A stretch of 64,000 bases of DNA, from positions 124,001 through 188,000 of the forward strand of contig JACPWC010000056.1 of NCBI GenBank assembly GCA_016197225.1, written 5' to 3'. The stretch comes from Chloroflexota bacterium. Lineage in GTDB: Bacteria; Chloroflexota; Anaerolineae; Anaerolineales; VGOW01. Position 1 is the stretch's first letter. The number at the start of each line of letters is the position of its first letter. Of the stretch, positions 19,154 to 28,326 are shown piece by piece. The notes beneath the pieces are model-generated. The model did not search any database and was not told the DNA's origin. It saw only the letters and a list, made by a program, of their open reading frames with translations. A program made the translations under genes and the position numbers.

Positions 19154-20157
19154 TGGCAACGCGCCAGGCTAAAGCCGATCCGCAAACTGAAGCTCTGTTG
19201 AAACGGCTGGATGACCTCGTCGAGCGCTGGCCCGACCTGGCCGAGCCGGCCGCCTTTTATCGGGCGGCCCTGCCCGCCTTGCGGGCGGCGCAAAAAAACA
19301 TCGAGCCGTTCACGCTCGATGCCGAGGCCGCGAAGCGCAAACTTGAATCCGGCCTGCCCTTGCTTGTCGGCGAAGACTTGCCGCTCGACGTTGAAGCGAC
19401 CCGCGACCTCTTTCTGCGCCTGTGCCGCATTGTCGAAAATACCGCCCCGGAAGAAGCCAAAGCCAGCCGCCCCGGCTGGGGCCTCCGCCTGGCGAAACGC
19501 GGCCAACCCGATTCACTCAAGTTGATCGAGCAGGCTCGAAATGGAAACGGGGCCGCCCTACGCGCCGCCGCCGCCGGACAAATCCGCCGCGCCGTCGAAG
19601 GTAAGGGCGGCACGAGTGGCCGCCCCCTACTTGACCTTTCAACGATCTGGGCCGCGCTCGCCCTCGGCGATTGGCGGCGGCTCGAACTCATCGCCACCAG
19701 CCTCAAACTCGACGCCGAGCTACTGCGACTGTTGGCTCAAAACAGCCTCAAGCCTGCCATGCGCGTTTGGGCGCAAGGCCTCAAAAATGTTGATCTGGAT
19801 GACTGGCGGCGCGGCCAATGCCCTCTGTGCGGCAGTCCGCCCCTCCTCACCGAAATTCAGGGCAAAGAGGGCGAGCGCCGCCTGCGCTGTGGCGTGTGCG
19901 GCGCAAGCTGGCACTACCCGCGCTTGCAGTGCGTGCTCTGCAACAACCAAAACTACAAACAACTCGGCTACATCACGGTCGAGGGCGAAGAAGAAAAATA
20001 CAGCCTGCAAACCTGCGACGCCTGCCGGGGCTATCTGAAAGTCGTCGTCACCTACGATCCGATCCCGGTCGCTCAACTTCCGGTGGAAGATTTGGCGACT
20101 CTGCATCTCGACCTGATTGCCGCCGAGCGCGAGTACACCCGCGCACCGGCGCGATAA
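19153..20157 (+). CDS. fdhE: Formate dehydrogenase accessory protein FdhE
   Basis: This 334-residue cytoplasmic protein is needed for activity of the Tat-exported formate dehydrogenase. The rubredoxin-like C-terminal domain carries paired CxxC motifs (CPLCGSPP, RCGVCGASW, CVLCNNQN, TCDACRGYLKVV). The N-terminal half is helical. It is coupled to the 95-residue gene before it. Residues about 150-159 (EGKGGTSGRP) are encoded by a palindrome of the GTAGGGGC...GCCCCTAC type, in frame. Confidence 0.92.
   Translation: MATRQAKADPQTEALLKRLDDLVERWPDLAEPAAFYRAALPALRAAQKNIEPFTLDAEAAKRKLESGLPLLVGEDLPLDVEATRDLFLRLCRIVENTAPEEAKASRPGWGLRLAKRGQPDSLKLIEQARNGNGAALRAAAAGQIRRAVEGKGGTSGRPLLDLSTIWAALALGDWRRLELIATSLKLDAELLRLLAQNSLKPAMRVWAQGLKNVDLDDWRRGQCPLCGSPPLLTEIQGKEGERRLRCGVCGASWHYPRLQCVLCNNQNYKQLGYITVEGEEEKYSLQTCDACRGYLKVVVTYDPIPVAQLPVEDLATLHLDLIAAEREYTRAPAR
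19601..19630. repeat. Palindrome inside fdhE
   Basis: The arms GTAAGGGCGGC (19601-19611) and GCCGCCCCCTAC (19619-19630) are nearly perfect complements and lie in the fdhE frame. Confidence 0.65.
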
Positions 20158-20164
20158 GCGAAGT

Positions 20165-20216
20165 GATCTACGAAGGGCCACGAAAAGAAATCTCAGCTTC
20201 GTGGTCTTCGTGGATC
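20165..20216. repeat. Word-repeat hairpin (CCACGAAG type)
   Basis: Arm 20165-20184 (GATCTACGAAGGGCCACGAA) pairs with 20198-20216. It fills the fdhE-mrp gap. Confidence 0.8.
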
Positions 20217-20239
20217 AACAGCAAAGGTTTCATGCTACG

Positions 20240-21364
20240 ATGAACCTGTTCGGATTCTTGAATCGCTCGCCCGTCGTCACACCTGATCAGGTCATGCTTG
20301 CTCTCGGCAAAGTGCTGGAGCCGGAAGTCAACCGCGATCTGGTTTCGCTGGGCATGGTGAAGAACGTCGCCGCCCGCAACGGCGTGGTTAGCTTCACCGT
20401 CCGCCTGCGTGAGGCGGGCAGTCCTTTGCAAGTGCCCATCGAGCGGCGGGCGCGGCACGCTGTGCTGGCCATCCCCGGCGTGAAAGATGTCAACATCACT
20501 TTTGAAACCGGCCCCCGCTCGCAACTGCGCGACACCTCCAAGCTCAACTTCGGCGCGAAAGCCGTCGTCGCCGTCGCCAGTGGCAAGGGCGGCGTGGGCA
20601 AGTCCACCGTCGCCGTGAATCTTGCGGTGGCGCTGGCGCAAATGGGTCAGCGCGTCGGCCTGTTGGATGGCGACATTCACGGCCCCAACGTGCCACTGAT
20701 GATGGGGATTGCCGACCAGCGCCCCTTTGCCTTCGGCGAACAGATTCTCCCGCCCGCCGCCCACGGGGTCACCGTCATGTCTATGGGCCTCCTGGTTCCG
20801 GCCGAAGCGCCCGTCATCTGGCGCGGGCCGATGATGCACCAGGCCATCCGCCAACTCTTGCGCGACGTGATGTGGGGCGAGCTTGACTACCTGATCGTAG
20901 ACTTGCCGCCCGGCACCGGCGACGTTCAGTTGACGCTCACTCAATCCCTGCCACTGGCCGGGGCGATGTTGGTGACGACGCCTCAGGACGTGGCAATGGC
21001 CGATGTCATCAAAGGCGGAGAAATGTTCCACCAACTCGACGTGCCGGTGTTGGGCTTAATCGAGAACATGAGTTACTATATCTGCCCGCACTGCGGCCAG
21101 CCGGATTACATTTTCGGCGAGGGCGGCGGCGAACAGTTGAGTCAGAGATTGAATACGACTCTACTGGCGAAAGTGCCGCTCGACTCGGCGGTGCGCGCCA
21201 GCGGCGACAGCGGGACGCCGGTGGTGTTGGCCGCGCCCGACTCACGGGCGGGCCAGGCATTCAGCCAGGCGGCGGAGGCCGTCAACACTAAAGTCAAAGC
21301 CCTGCCCCCGCGTGAGATTCCTTATGTGTATATGCCTGATCCCGATCTAAGGATCATCAGTTGA
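20240..21364 (+). CDS. Mrp/NBP35-type Fe-S cluster carrier ATPase
   Basis: The product is 374 residues from the ATG at 20240. An N-terminal MIP18/DUF59 domain covers residues 1 to about 90. A P-loop ATPase follows, with a deviant Walker A (ASGKGGVGKSTVAVNLA), LDGDIHGPN, DYLIVDLPPGTGDVQLTL and the cluster-binding CPHCG loop in the Mrp position. It would assemble or deliver [4Fe-4S] clusters. Its place between fdhE and fdhD suggests supply to the formate dehydrogenase, although Mrp proteins are general carriers. Confidence 0.93.
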   Translation: MNLFGFLNRSPVVTPDQVMLALGKVLEPEVNRDLVSLGMVKNVAARNGVVSFTVRLREAGSPLQVPIERRARHAVLAIPGVKDVNITFETGPRSQLRDTSKLNFGAKAVVAVASGKGGVGKSTVAVNLAVALAQMGQRVGLLDGDIHGPNVPLMMGIADQRPFAFGEQILPPAAHGVTVMSMGLLVPAEAPVIWRGPMMHQAIRQLLRDVMWGELDYLIVDLPPGTGDVQLTLTQSLPLAGAMLVTTPQDVAMADVIKGGEMFHQLDVPVLGLIENMSYYICPHCGQPDYIFGEGGGEQLSQRLNTTLLAKVPLDSAVRASGDSGTPVVLAAPDSRAGQAFSQAAEAVNTKVKALPPREIPYVYMPDPDLRIIS

Positions 21365-21370
21365 TAACCT

Positions 21371-22174
21371 ATGTCTCAAACCAAGACCGACGGTATTCAC
21401 CCTCTCGATTACACCCTCTACGAAAACGGCGCGTGGCAGGCGATGGCCGGGGCCATCACCGAAGAAGCCCTGGTGTGCATTCACCTCAATGGCCGCGAAC
21501 TGGCGACGTTCATGTGCACGCCGCGCGAACCGGACGAACTGGCCCTGGGCTTTCTGCGCGCCGAAGGACTCATCCACAGCCTGGCCGAAGTGCGCGCCCT
21601 GACGATCTCGGAGGACGGCCGGTGCGTGGATGTCTGGCTGGATCACGCTGTTGAACTGCCGGCACGCCGCATCATCACTTCGGGCTGTGGCGGCGGCGTC
21701 ACCTTCGACGACATGCGCGCCCGGCACACCCCGCTCAACACAAACGCGACGGTCACCCCTGAGCAAATCTTCGCCCGGATGCGCGAGTTGTATCAGGCCG
21801 GCGATCTGTACAGCGTCACGCAAGGCATTCACACTTCGGCCCTCAGCGACGGCGAGCGGCTACTGCTGGTGGCCGAAGACGTGGGCCGCCACAACACCAT
21901 TGACCGGCTGTGGGGCAAGGCCCTCAAGCAAAACATCTCCACCGAAGGCAACATCCTGCTGGCAACCGGGCGCATCAGTTCGGAGATGCTGGGCAAGGCG
22001 GCAAAGATGGGCGTCCCCATTGTTGTCTCGCGCACCTCGGCCACCAGCCTCTCGGTAGAATTGGGCCGGGCGTGGAATATCACCGTCGTCGGCTACGCGC
22101 GCCGCAACAGCCTGCGTGTGTACACCGCCCTGCACCGCATCGCCCTCGAAGCCCAAACCGTTGCGCCGGCCTGA
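21371..22174 (+). CDS. fdhD: Formate dehydrogenase sulfurtransferase FdhD
   Basis: This 267-residue enzyme transfers sulfur from IscS to the bis-MGD cofactor, which formate dehydrogenases require. Family motifs are present: TSGCGGGVTFDD, TQGIHTSALSDG, EDVGRHNTIDRLWG, ILLATGRISSEMLGKAAKMG and SRTSATSLSVELG. The catalytic loop reads C-G-G-G where E. coli has C-x-x-C, so only the first cysteine is kept. It starts 6 bp after the mrp stop and closes the accessory operon. Confidence 0.95.
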   Translation: MSQTKTDGIHPLDYTLYENGAWQAMAGAITEEALVCIHLNGRELATFMCTPREPDELALGFLRAEGLIHSLAEVRALTISEDGRCVDVWLDHAVELPARRIITSGCGGGVTFDDMRARHTPLNTNATVTPEQIFARMRELYQAGDLYSVTQGIHTSALSDGERLLLVAEDVGRHNTIDRLWGKALKQNISTEGNILLATGRISSEMLGKAAKMGVPIVVSRTSATSLSVELGRAWNITVVGYARRNSLRVYTALHRIALEAQTVAPA

Positions 22175-22243
22175 ACGCCAACCAAACACAACAACGAATT
22201 GGGGAAAGGAACGAATGCAAGACCAGGTGGCGCATTCCGTTCG

Positions 22244-23404
22244 ATGACAAAGAAACAATCCGCTAAATCCGTTCAATCCGTTGACGAAATAAGCCGGCCT
22301 CTCCTCAACTGGTACGCCGCCAACGCCCGCGACCTGCCCTGGCGCAAGACTCGCGATCCGTATCGAATCTGGATCAGCGAGATCATGTTGCAACAGACTC
22401 AGGTGGAAGCCGTCATCCCGTATTACCGCCGCTGGCTGAAAAAATTTCCGACGGTGAAGGCGTTAGCCGAAGCGCCGCTCAAAGACGTGCTGGCGATCTG
22501 GGAAGGGTTGGGCTACTACTCGCGCGCCCGAAATTTACACAAAGCCGCCCGGAAGCTCGTGGCTGAACACGATGGGCGACTGCCAAAGACAGTGGAAGGG
22601 CTGAGGCAGTTATCAGGGATTGGGCGGTACACGGCAGGGGCCATCGCTTCCATTGCCTTCAACGCTGATACCGCCGTGCTGGATGGCAACGTCAAACGTG
22701 TCCTCGCCCGCGTCTTCAATCTCGCCGATGACGTGAAAAGTCCGGCAGGCGAAAAGAAGTTGTGGGCGCTGGCCGAAAGCCTGGTGCCGCCGGGCAACGC
22801 CGGCGATTACAACCAGGCCGTGATGGATTTGGGCGCGACCATCTGCCGCCCGCAAAACCCAACGTGCTTGCTTTGCCCCCTGCTCGGCTTGTGCGAAGCG
22901 CAAAAGTTGGGCCTGCAAAACGAACGCCCGGTAGCAAAGAAGAAGCCGCCCACGCCGCACTATGATGTGGCCGCTGGCATCATCCGAAAGAACGGGCGAG
23001 TGCTGATCGCCCAGCGCCCGGCAGACAAATTGCTCGGCGGCTTGTGGGAGTTTCCCGGCGGCAAGGTCGAGCCGGGCGAGAGTTTGCCCGATTGCCTGCG
23101 GCGCGAGATTCAGGAAGAGTTAGGAATCAAAATCGAAGCGGGCGAGCAACGGCTCACGCTCAAACACGCTTACACCCATTTCAAGATCACATTGCATGTG
23201 TTTGAAGCAAAATGGGCGAGCGGCAAAGCGCGGGCGCTTGAAGTGGCCGATTTTAAGTGGGCGCTCCCCCGCGAGCTAGCGGCTTACCCGATGGGCAAAA
23301 CGGATCGGGCGATTGCGGCATTCATTTCTGCCGATACATCTCAACCCGGCGAAACGACTCAACATAGCCCATCTCGTAAAACGCGGGCAGGTGTGCATCG
23401 TTGA
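22244..23404 (+). CDS. mutY: A/G-specific adenine glycosylase MutY
   Basis: MutY removes adenine opposite 8-oxoguanine. The product is 386 residues from the ATG at 22244; a TTG at 22199 is possible but less likely. It shows the helix-hairpin-helix (LRQLSGIGRYTAGAIASIAF), catalytic Asp region (MLQQTQVEAVIPYY), the [4Fe-4S] loop C-x6-C-x2-C-x5-C (CRPQNPTCLLCPLLGLC) and a C-terminal Nudix-like domain (EFPGGKVEPGESLPDC, REIQEELGI). Residues 7-16 are encoded by an AAATCCGTTCAATCCGTTGACG word arm. The last 27 codons overlap the convergent GNAT gene. Confidence 0.95.
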   Translation: MTKKQSAKSVQSVDEISRPLLNWYAANARDLPWRKTRDPYRIWISEIMLQQTQVEAVIPYYRRWLKKFPTVKALAEAPLKDVLAIWEGLGYYSRARNLHKAARKLVAEHDGRLPKTVEGLRQLSGIGRYTAGAIASIAFNADTAVLDGNVKRVLARVFNLADDVKSPAGEKKLWALAESLVPPGNAGDYNQAVMDLGATICRPQNPTCLLCPLLGLCEAQKLGLQNERPVAKKKPPTPHYDVAAGIIRKNGRVLIAQRPADKLLGGLWEFPGGKVEPGESLPDCLRREIQEELGIKIEAGEQRLTLKHAYTHFKITLHVFEAKWASGKARALEVADFKWALPRELAAYPMGKTDRAIAAFISADTSQPGETTQHSPSRKTRAGVHR

Positions 23405-24176
23405 CATAGATGTTCTCGGTCTGGGTGTCGAGGTCAAAATACTTGTCGTGCAGGTGAGCCAGCAAGGCCCGACCGACTATCGCCGGGTCGCCCTGCTCGG
23501 TCTGTATGACCAAACGCGAGAGCATGTAGCGCTGGCGCTGGAAGGCCAGCCAGCCGCGGTCACCGCCGGGCAAGGTCACGGTCAAACAAAAAACGTCGGT
23601 TGCGTTGTGCAACGACTCGGTCTGGTTCGTCCACGGCGGCAGAGTTGTTCGAGTCTCAAGCAGGGCCAGGGCCTCGGCGCGGGCCATCCATTGAACATCG
23701 CCAAACGGGTAAACCGGCGGCGGCCCCGGAGGCCGGCGCAGGATGAGCAGTTCGCCCGTTTCATAAAATCCAAGTTTTAGAAAAAGTTTTTGGGCCGGAA
23801 CGTTGTTCTTGATGACTTCCAACATGGTGAAGCGAATGTCCAGACGCTCAGCCGCCTCCAGCAGGGCAACCATGAGTGTCCGTCCCGCCCCGTGACGGCG
23901 GCTTGTCGGCAAAACGCCCAGCCGGGTGATCCACGCCCGCCCGGCGCGAACGCCCAACATCCCTAGCCCCTGCATCACGCCCTCATCCATCGCCACAAAA
24001 GAATTTTCCAGATTGATGTCGTACACGTGAATGTATTCGGTCATCTTGGCGATGTTCATCGGCATCGGCACAAGATAATCCACGCGAGACTTGTTGTAAA
24101 TGGTTGTCAGTTCTTTAAGTGTGAACTTGCTGGCTGGGATAAGCTCAAGCGGGTTGTCTGAGGGAGCCAGGGCCAT
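23322..24176 (-). CDS. GNAT family N-acetyltransferase
   Basis: The product is 284 residues from the ATG at 24176; a GTG at 24191 is also possible. The acetyl-CoA loop is RHGAGRTLMVALLEAAERL, preceded by ITRLGVLPTSR and followed by NNVPAQKLFLKLGFYETGE, which together define the GNAT fold at residues about 50-160. A second alpha/beta region (residues 170-284) resembles a degenerate GNAT repeat (VYVND-like HLPAFYEMGYVESFRRVEM). The substrate is unknown. It follows a response regulator by about 17 bp, so they are probably cotranscribed. Confidence 0.85.
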   Translation of the reverse strand: MALAPSDNPLELIPASKFTLKELTTIYNKSRVDYLVPMPMNIAKMTEYIHVYDINLENSFVAMDEGVMQGLGMLGVRAGRAWITRLGVLPTSRRHGAGRTLMVALLEAAERLDIRFTMLEVIKNNVPAQKLFLKLGFYETGELLILRRPPGPPPVYPFGDVQWMARAEALALLETRTTLPPWTNQTESLHNATDVFCLTVTLPGGDRGWLAFQRQRYMLSRLVIQTEQGDPAIVGRALLAHLHDKYFDLDTQTENIYVNDAHLPAFYEMGYVESFRRVEMYRQK

Positions 24177-24193
24177 GTCGTGAGGATACACAA

Positions 24194-24556
24194 TCAGCGA
24201 AGATGGGAAGCGACCTGCTCAAGAAGAGTCGCAACTTTGATAGGTTTGCTGATGTAGCCGTTACAACCATAAGCTTTGACCATCTGGCGGGCCGTCTCTT
24301 CGGGCCAGGCGGTAACGACGACAATAGGAGTGTGCGCCGTTTCGGGCGCGCGACGCAGTTGGGAGGCAACGGTCTGGCCGTCGAGGTCGGGCAGGCCCAG
24401 GTCGAGCAGGATCAGGTCGGGGCGCTCGTCGGCTGCCATTTGCAAGCCGGTCTCGCCGTCTGGCGCGTGGAGAACTTCGTAACCGTTGGCCGTCAGCACC
24501 CGCTCGACCAGCAGAACGTTGTCTTCAATATCTTCGATCAACAGGACTCGCGGCAT
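24194..24556 (-). CDS. Stand-alone response regulator (CheY-like receiver)
   Basis: This 120-residue single receiver domain has all conserved residues: acidic pair Glu8/Asp9, phospho-acceptor Asp52 (LILLDLGLPD), Thr82 and Lys104 (YISKPI). There is no output domain, so it must act by protein-protein contact. No histidine kinase is nearby. Its start lies 2 bp from the stop of the Gfo/Idh gene, indicating one operon with the oxidoreductase and the GNAT protein. Confidence 0.95.
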   Translation of the reverse strand: MPRVLLIEDIEDNVLLVERVLTANGYEVLHAPDGETGLQMAADERPDLILLDLGLPDLDGQTVASQLRRAPETAHTPIVVVTAWPEETARQMVKAYGCNGYISKPIKVATLLEQVASHLR

Positions 24557-24558
24557 GA

Positions 24559-25545
24559 TCAGGCAACCCGAACGGGTTTCCCCGTTTTAGCCGACTCGTA
24601 CAGGGCGACGAGGGTGGCAACGTGTCCCCGGCTCTCGGCCAGCGACACGCGCGGCGGCTTGCCATTCAAGATAGCGTCGTGCAAGTCTTCCACTTCGCCT
24701 TCGTAAAGTTGCCTCTCGGCCACCGGAACGACCTCGTCGGCGTCGTTCCGCCTCAGAATCAATTTTGCTGTTGCGTCCGGCTTGAAAGGTTGAGTAAGCA
24801 TAATCGCGCCGGCCCGGCCTACGATCTCGGCGTGGGTGCGAAACGGCGAGCGAAAGCCGCAATCGAACTGAGCGAACCGGTCACCCGAATAACGAAGCTG
24901 GCCGACGAACCAGCCGTCAACGCCGGTAGAGTCCTGTTTCTGCCACCCAACCACTTCGACGGGTGGCCCGTCGAAAACATATTGAGCCAAGCTGATCGGG
25001 TAACATCCTACATCCCAAACACTGCCGCCGCCCAGCGCCGGGTCGAGGCGCACATCAACAGCTCGCGTCAGGTTGAAGGTAAAGGACGCCTTCACCAGCG
25101 AAACGTCGCCAATCGCCCCGCTCTCGATCAACTCTTTCACCTTGAGCGTCTGCGAATGGTGGCGATACATGAAGGCTTCGGCCATGACTTTGCCGGTTCG
25201 TTTTGTGGCTTCGGTCATTCTGTCCACTTCGGCAGTTGTGAGGGCAAAAGGCTTTTCCACCAGCACATGCTTGCCGGCTTCGGCGCACTTCACCGCCCAC
25301 TCGGCGTGGAGGCTGTTTGGCAGGCTGATGTAAACGATGTCAATGTCGTCGTCGGCCAGCAAGGCTTCGTAACTGCTGTAAGCCTTCGGGATATTCCACT
25401 CTTTGGCGTAAGCGTCGGCTTTGGCCCGGTCGCGGCTGGCAACGGCGGCCAGTTCGCCCCGCGCCGAAGCGCGAATCGGCGGGATGAGGGCGCGATTGAT
25501 CTTGGCAGTGCTGAGGAGGCCCCAGCGAAGTTTCTTGATTGGCAT
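24559..25545 (-). CDS. Gfo/Idh/MocA family oxidoreductase
   Basis: This 328-residue NAD(P)-dependent oxidoreductase starts at the ATG at 25545. The N-terminal Rossmann fold (LRWGLLSTAKINRALIPPI) and the diagnostic GKHVLVEKPFALTTAEVDRM place it in the family. The C-terminal alpha/beta domain carries GGGSVWDVGCYPISLAQYVF. Family members act on sugars, inositols or biliverdin; the substrate here is unknown. A word-repeat hairpin lies directly upstream. Confidence 0.92.
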   Translation of the reverse strand: MPIKKLRWGLLSTAKINRALIPPIRASARGELAAVASRDRAKADAYAKEWNIPKAYSSYEALLADDDIDIVYISLPNSLHAEWAVKCAEAGKHVLVEKPFALTTAEVDRMTEATKRTGKVMAEAFMYRHHSQTLKVKELIESGAIGDVSLVKASFTFNLTRAVDVRLDPALGGGSVWDVGCYPISLAQYVFDGPPVEVVGWQKQDSTGVDGWFVGQLRYSGDRFAQFDCGFRSPFRTHAEIVGRAGAIMLTQPFKPDATAKLILRRNDADEVVPVAERQLYEGEVEDLHDAILNGKPPRVSLAESRGHVATLVALYESAKTGKPVRVA

Positions 25546-25559
25546 AACGGAATGCAATG

Positions 25560-25632
25560 CACCACGAAGACACTAAGTCACGAGGGCACAAAGCCTTTCT
25601 TTGTGTCTTTGTGTCCTCGTGACTTCGTGGTG
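25560..25632. repeat. Word-repeat hairpin (CACGAAGACAC type)
   Basis: Arm 25560-25593 and arm 25600-25632 are imperfect complements built of CACGAAG/CACAAAG words. It fills the lipA-oxidoreductase gap. Confidence 0.85.
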
Positions 25633-25636
25633 AAAC

Positions 25637-26590
25637 TTATCCAGGTTGGCCGTAAAGCTGGCGATGGACGGCGCTCAGGGCGCGCACCTGCCGGTCGGCG
25701 TGATACGAGGAGCGCACCAGCGGCGCGCACTCCACCCACTTGAAGCCAATTTCGTAACCGTACTGCTTGAGTTCCTTGAACTCGTCGAGGGTGTAATAAC
25801 GTTCGATAGGCAAATGCTTCTTCGACGGCTGAAGATACTGGCCGACGGTGAGAATGTCCACGCCCCAACTGCGCTGATCGCGCATCACCGCCTTCACTTC
25901 GCCCATCGTCTCGCCCAGCCCCAGCATGATGCCCGACTTGGTCAACACGTCCGGCTCAAGCTTCTTGGCGTTGGAAAGGGTGGCGGCGGCCCACTCGTAG
26001 TTGTCCTGCGGCTGAACTTTCTTGAACAGTCTCGGCACGGTCTCGACGTTGTGGTTGAGAATTTCGGGACGGGCTTCCATCACGATTTGCAACGCCTCAA
26101 GGCTGCCTTTGAAGTCGGGGATGAGGACTTCGATGGAACAGCCGGGGTGAATTTCGCGGATGCGTTGGATGACCATCGCAAAGATTGGCGCACCGCCGTC
26201 TTTGCGTTCGTCGCGATTAACGCTGGTGATGACGGCGTGGCGCAGGTTCATAGCCTTCACCGCCTGAGCCACCCGCTCCGGCTCGGCAAAATCGAGCGGC
26301 GATGGCCGCCCGTGTTTGATGTCACAAAAGCCGCAGGTTCGGGTGCAGACATCGCCCATCATCAAAAACGTCGCCGTCCCGGCCCCCCAGCACTCGCCCA
26401 TGTTCGGGCACATCGCCTCTTCACAAACGGTGTGCAGAGTCTTGGCCCGCATCAACTGTTTTAGATTTTCGTAGGTCTCGCCGCCGGGGGCGCGGACTTT
26501 GATCCACTCCGGGCGGCGGAGCGGCGCGGGGACGGCCTGAATTTCTTCGGGATGAATCAGGCGGTCGCGCGTGGGTTCAGTAACGGGCAT
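25637..26590 (-). CDS. lipA: Lipoyl synthase
   Basis: This radical-SAM enzyme (317 residues) inserts two sulfurs into protein-bound octanoate. Both clusters are visible: the auxiliary [12 protein letters not shown] and the radical-SAM CTRTCGFC, plus the C-terminal RSSYHA serine ligand. The usual SVDRDDLPDGGA box reads [12 protein letters not shown], a mild variant. Its ATG shares one base with the Uma2 gene stop (TAATG). The partner octanoyltransferase lipB is 4 kb away. Confidence 0.97.
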   Translation of the reverse strand: MPVTEPTRDRLIHPEEIQAVPAPLRRPEWIKVRAPGGETYENLKQLMRAKTLHTVCEEAMCPNMGECWGAGTATFLMMGDVCTRTCGFCDIKHGRPSPLDFAEPERVAQAVKAMNLRHAVITSVNRDERKDGGAPIFAMVIQRIREIHPGCSIEVLIPDFKGSLEALQIVMEARPEILNHNVETVPRLFKKVQPQDNYEWAAATLSNAKKLEPDVLTKSGIMLGLGETMGEVKAVMRDQRSWGVDILTVGQYLQPSKKHLPIERYYTLDEFKELKQYGYEIGFKWVECAPLVRSSYHADRQVRALSAVHRQLYGQPG

Positions 26591-27234
26591 TAGAAGACTC
26601 CAAGTTCTTTTAGCACAGCCACTGTGTTGGGCAATTCGTCCTTTTCATTCGGCCACAACCAGTTGATTTTGAGTTTGAAGTTTGGCAAGGCAACGGAGTG
26701 GATGATACCGTCTACGGGCGCAACTTCAATCAGCCGCTCGCCCTGCCGCTGGTAAAACTGCGTGCCTGTCGGGCCGTAAGGGTCAATCAGCCACAACTCA
26801 CGGACGCCCGCCTTCTCGTAATTCTCGCGCTTGACGCCACGATCGTATTGAGCGGTTGAGTTGGAAAGAATCTCAATGACGAGATCGGGCGCCTCCATAA
26901 TTTCGTTGTCTGCAAAGATATGGAGTCGATCTTTGCGAACGAAAAGGATATCAGGCTCATAAGTTTGGTGAAGTGAAATACGGACTGCTGATCGTGAGCC
27001 ACGCACTTCACCCAGACTGAAAAAATCTGCAAACAGGCCAATCACTTTGACAAGAAACACTTGCAAGCGCTCGTGAATGTCAGAGGGAGTAGGCATGATA
27101 ATGAGTATCCCGTCTATAAGTTCTGCTTTTCGATCCTCTGGCGCGAGGCGAATAAAGTCTTGATGGGTGAGGCGCGGCGGCGACGTTTCCATCATTTCCA
27201 CACGGCGAACGGGAGGATTGGCTAAAGTTGTCAT
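26590..27234 (-). CDS. Uma2 family (DUF820) putative endonuclease
   Basis: The product is 214 residues from the ATG at 27234. The PD-(D/E)XK-like core is clear: [40 protein letters not shown] and [14 protein letters not shown]. Such proteins are common and often multi-copy in Chloroflexota and Cyanobacteria; their biological role is unresolved. It is translationally coupled to lipA downstream, which is probably incidental. Confidence 0.9.
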   Translation of the reverse strand: MTTLANPPVRRVEMMETSPPRLTHQDFIRLAPEDRKAELIDGILIIMPTPSDIHERLQVFLVKVIGLFADFFSLGEVRGSRSAVRISLHQTYEPDILFVRKDRLHIFADNEIMEAPDLVIEILSNSTAQYDRGVKRENYEKAGVRELWLIDPYGPTGTQFYQRQGERLIEVAPVDGIIHSVALPNFKLKINWLWPNEKDELPNTVAVLKELGVF

Positions 27235-27336
27235 GGCGGTGCTCCAGTTAGATTTTACGCCACTTTTGGGTTTTAGACGGTCAGGAGTTCCGGGCAGGTA
27301 TAATCGGCGCACTTCACTTCAACAAGGAGCACAGCT

Positions 27337-28320
27337 ATGAATTATCGTCGTCTGGGCAGTTCCGGCCTCAAAGTCAGCGAACTGTCGTTTGGCTCGTGGG
27401 TGTCGTTTCACAATCAGCTTGGCGAGGAGACGGCGGCGGAGTGCATGAAGGCCGCCTACGAGGCCGGCGTCAACTTCTTCGACAACGCCGAAGTGTACGC
27501 GCTGGGCAAGTCGGAGGAGATCATGGGCGCGGCGCTCAAAAAGCTGGGCTGGCGGCGATCCAGTTACGTCATCTCCACCAAGTTCTTTTGGGGCCTGCAC
27601 GAGGGGCCAAACGAAGAGAACACCCTCAACCGCAAGCGGCTGATGGAAGGCATTGATGCCTCGCTCAAGCGCCTGCAGTTGGACTATGTTGATCTAATCT
27701 TCTGCCACCGTCCCGACCCGGAGACGCCGATTGAAGAGACGGTTTGGGCGATGCACGACATCGTCTCTCAAGGGAAAGCTTTGTATTGGGGGACAAGTGA
27801 GTGGAGCGCCGCCGAGATCATGGCCGCCTGGCAGATAGCCGACAAGCACCACCTGCACAAGCCGCAAATGGAACAGCCGCAGTATCACATGCTTCACCGC
27901 GAGCGGGTGGAAAAAGAGTATGCCCGTCTGTATAAAGACATCGGGCTGGGAACGACGATCTGGAGTCCGCTGGCGTCGGGCATTCTCACCGGCAAATACA
28001 ACGACGGCATCCCCGCCGACAGCCGGGCCAACCTCAAAGGCTATGAGTGGTTGAAGGAGAGCGTGATCACGCCGGAGCGAGTCGAGATCGTGAAGAAGCT
28101 CAAACCGGTGGCCGACGACCTCGGCTGTACGATGGCCCAGATGGCATTGGCCTGGTGTTTGAAGAATCCCAACGTCAGCACGGTGATCACCGGGGCCAGC
28201 CGCGTCTCGCAAGTTCACGAGAACTTGAAAGCGTTGGAAGTCGCGCCCAAACTCACCTCGGAGGTGAGGGATCGGATTGAGGGGATTTTGCAGAACAAGC
28301 CAAAGGCCGAAGATGACTGA
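27337..28320 (+). CDS. Aldo/keto reductase (Kv-beta-like)
   Basis: This 327-residue NADPH-dependent oxidoreductase is of the potassium-channel beta-subunit type. The catalytic Asp-Tyr pair is in [18 protein letters not shown], the Lys in [10 protein letters not shown] and the His in [13 protein letters not shown]. The C-terminal NADPH-binding motif is [20 protein letters not shown] good ribosome site (AAGGAG) precedes the ATG. The substrate is unknown. Confidence 0.94.
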   Translation: MNYRRLGSSGLKVSELSFGSWVSFHNQLGEETAAECMKAAYEAGVNFFDNAEVYALGKSEEIMGAALKKLGWRRSSYVISTKFFWGLHEGPNEENTLNRKRLMEGIDASLKRLQLDYVDLIFCHRPDPETPIEETVWAMHDIVSQGKALYWGTSEWSAAEIMAAWQIADKHHLHKPQMEQPQYHMLHRERVEKEYARLYKDIGLGTTIWSPLASGILTGKYNDGIPADSRANLKGYEWLKESVITPERVEIVKKLKPVADDLGCTMAQMALAWCLKNPNVSTVITGASRVSQVHENLKALEVAPKLTSEVRDRIEGILQNKPKAEDD

Positions 28321-28326
28321 ATCGAT

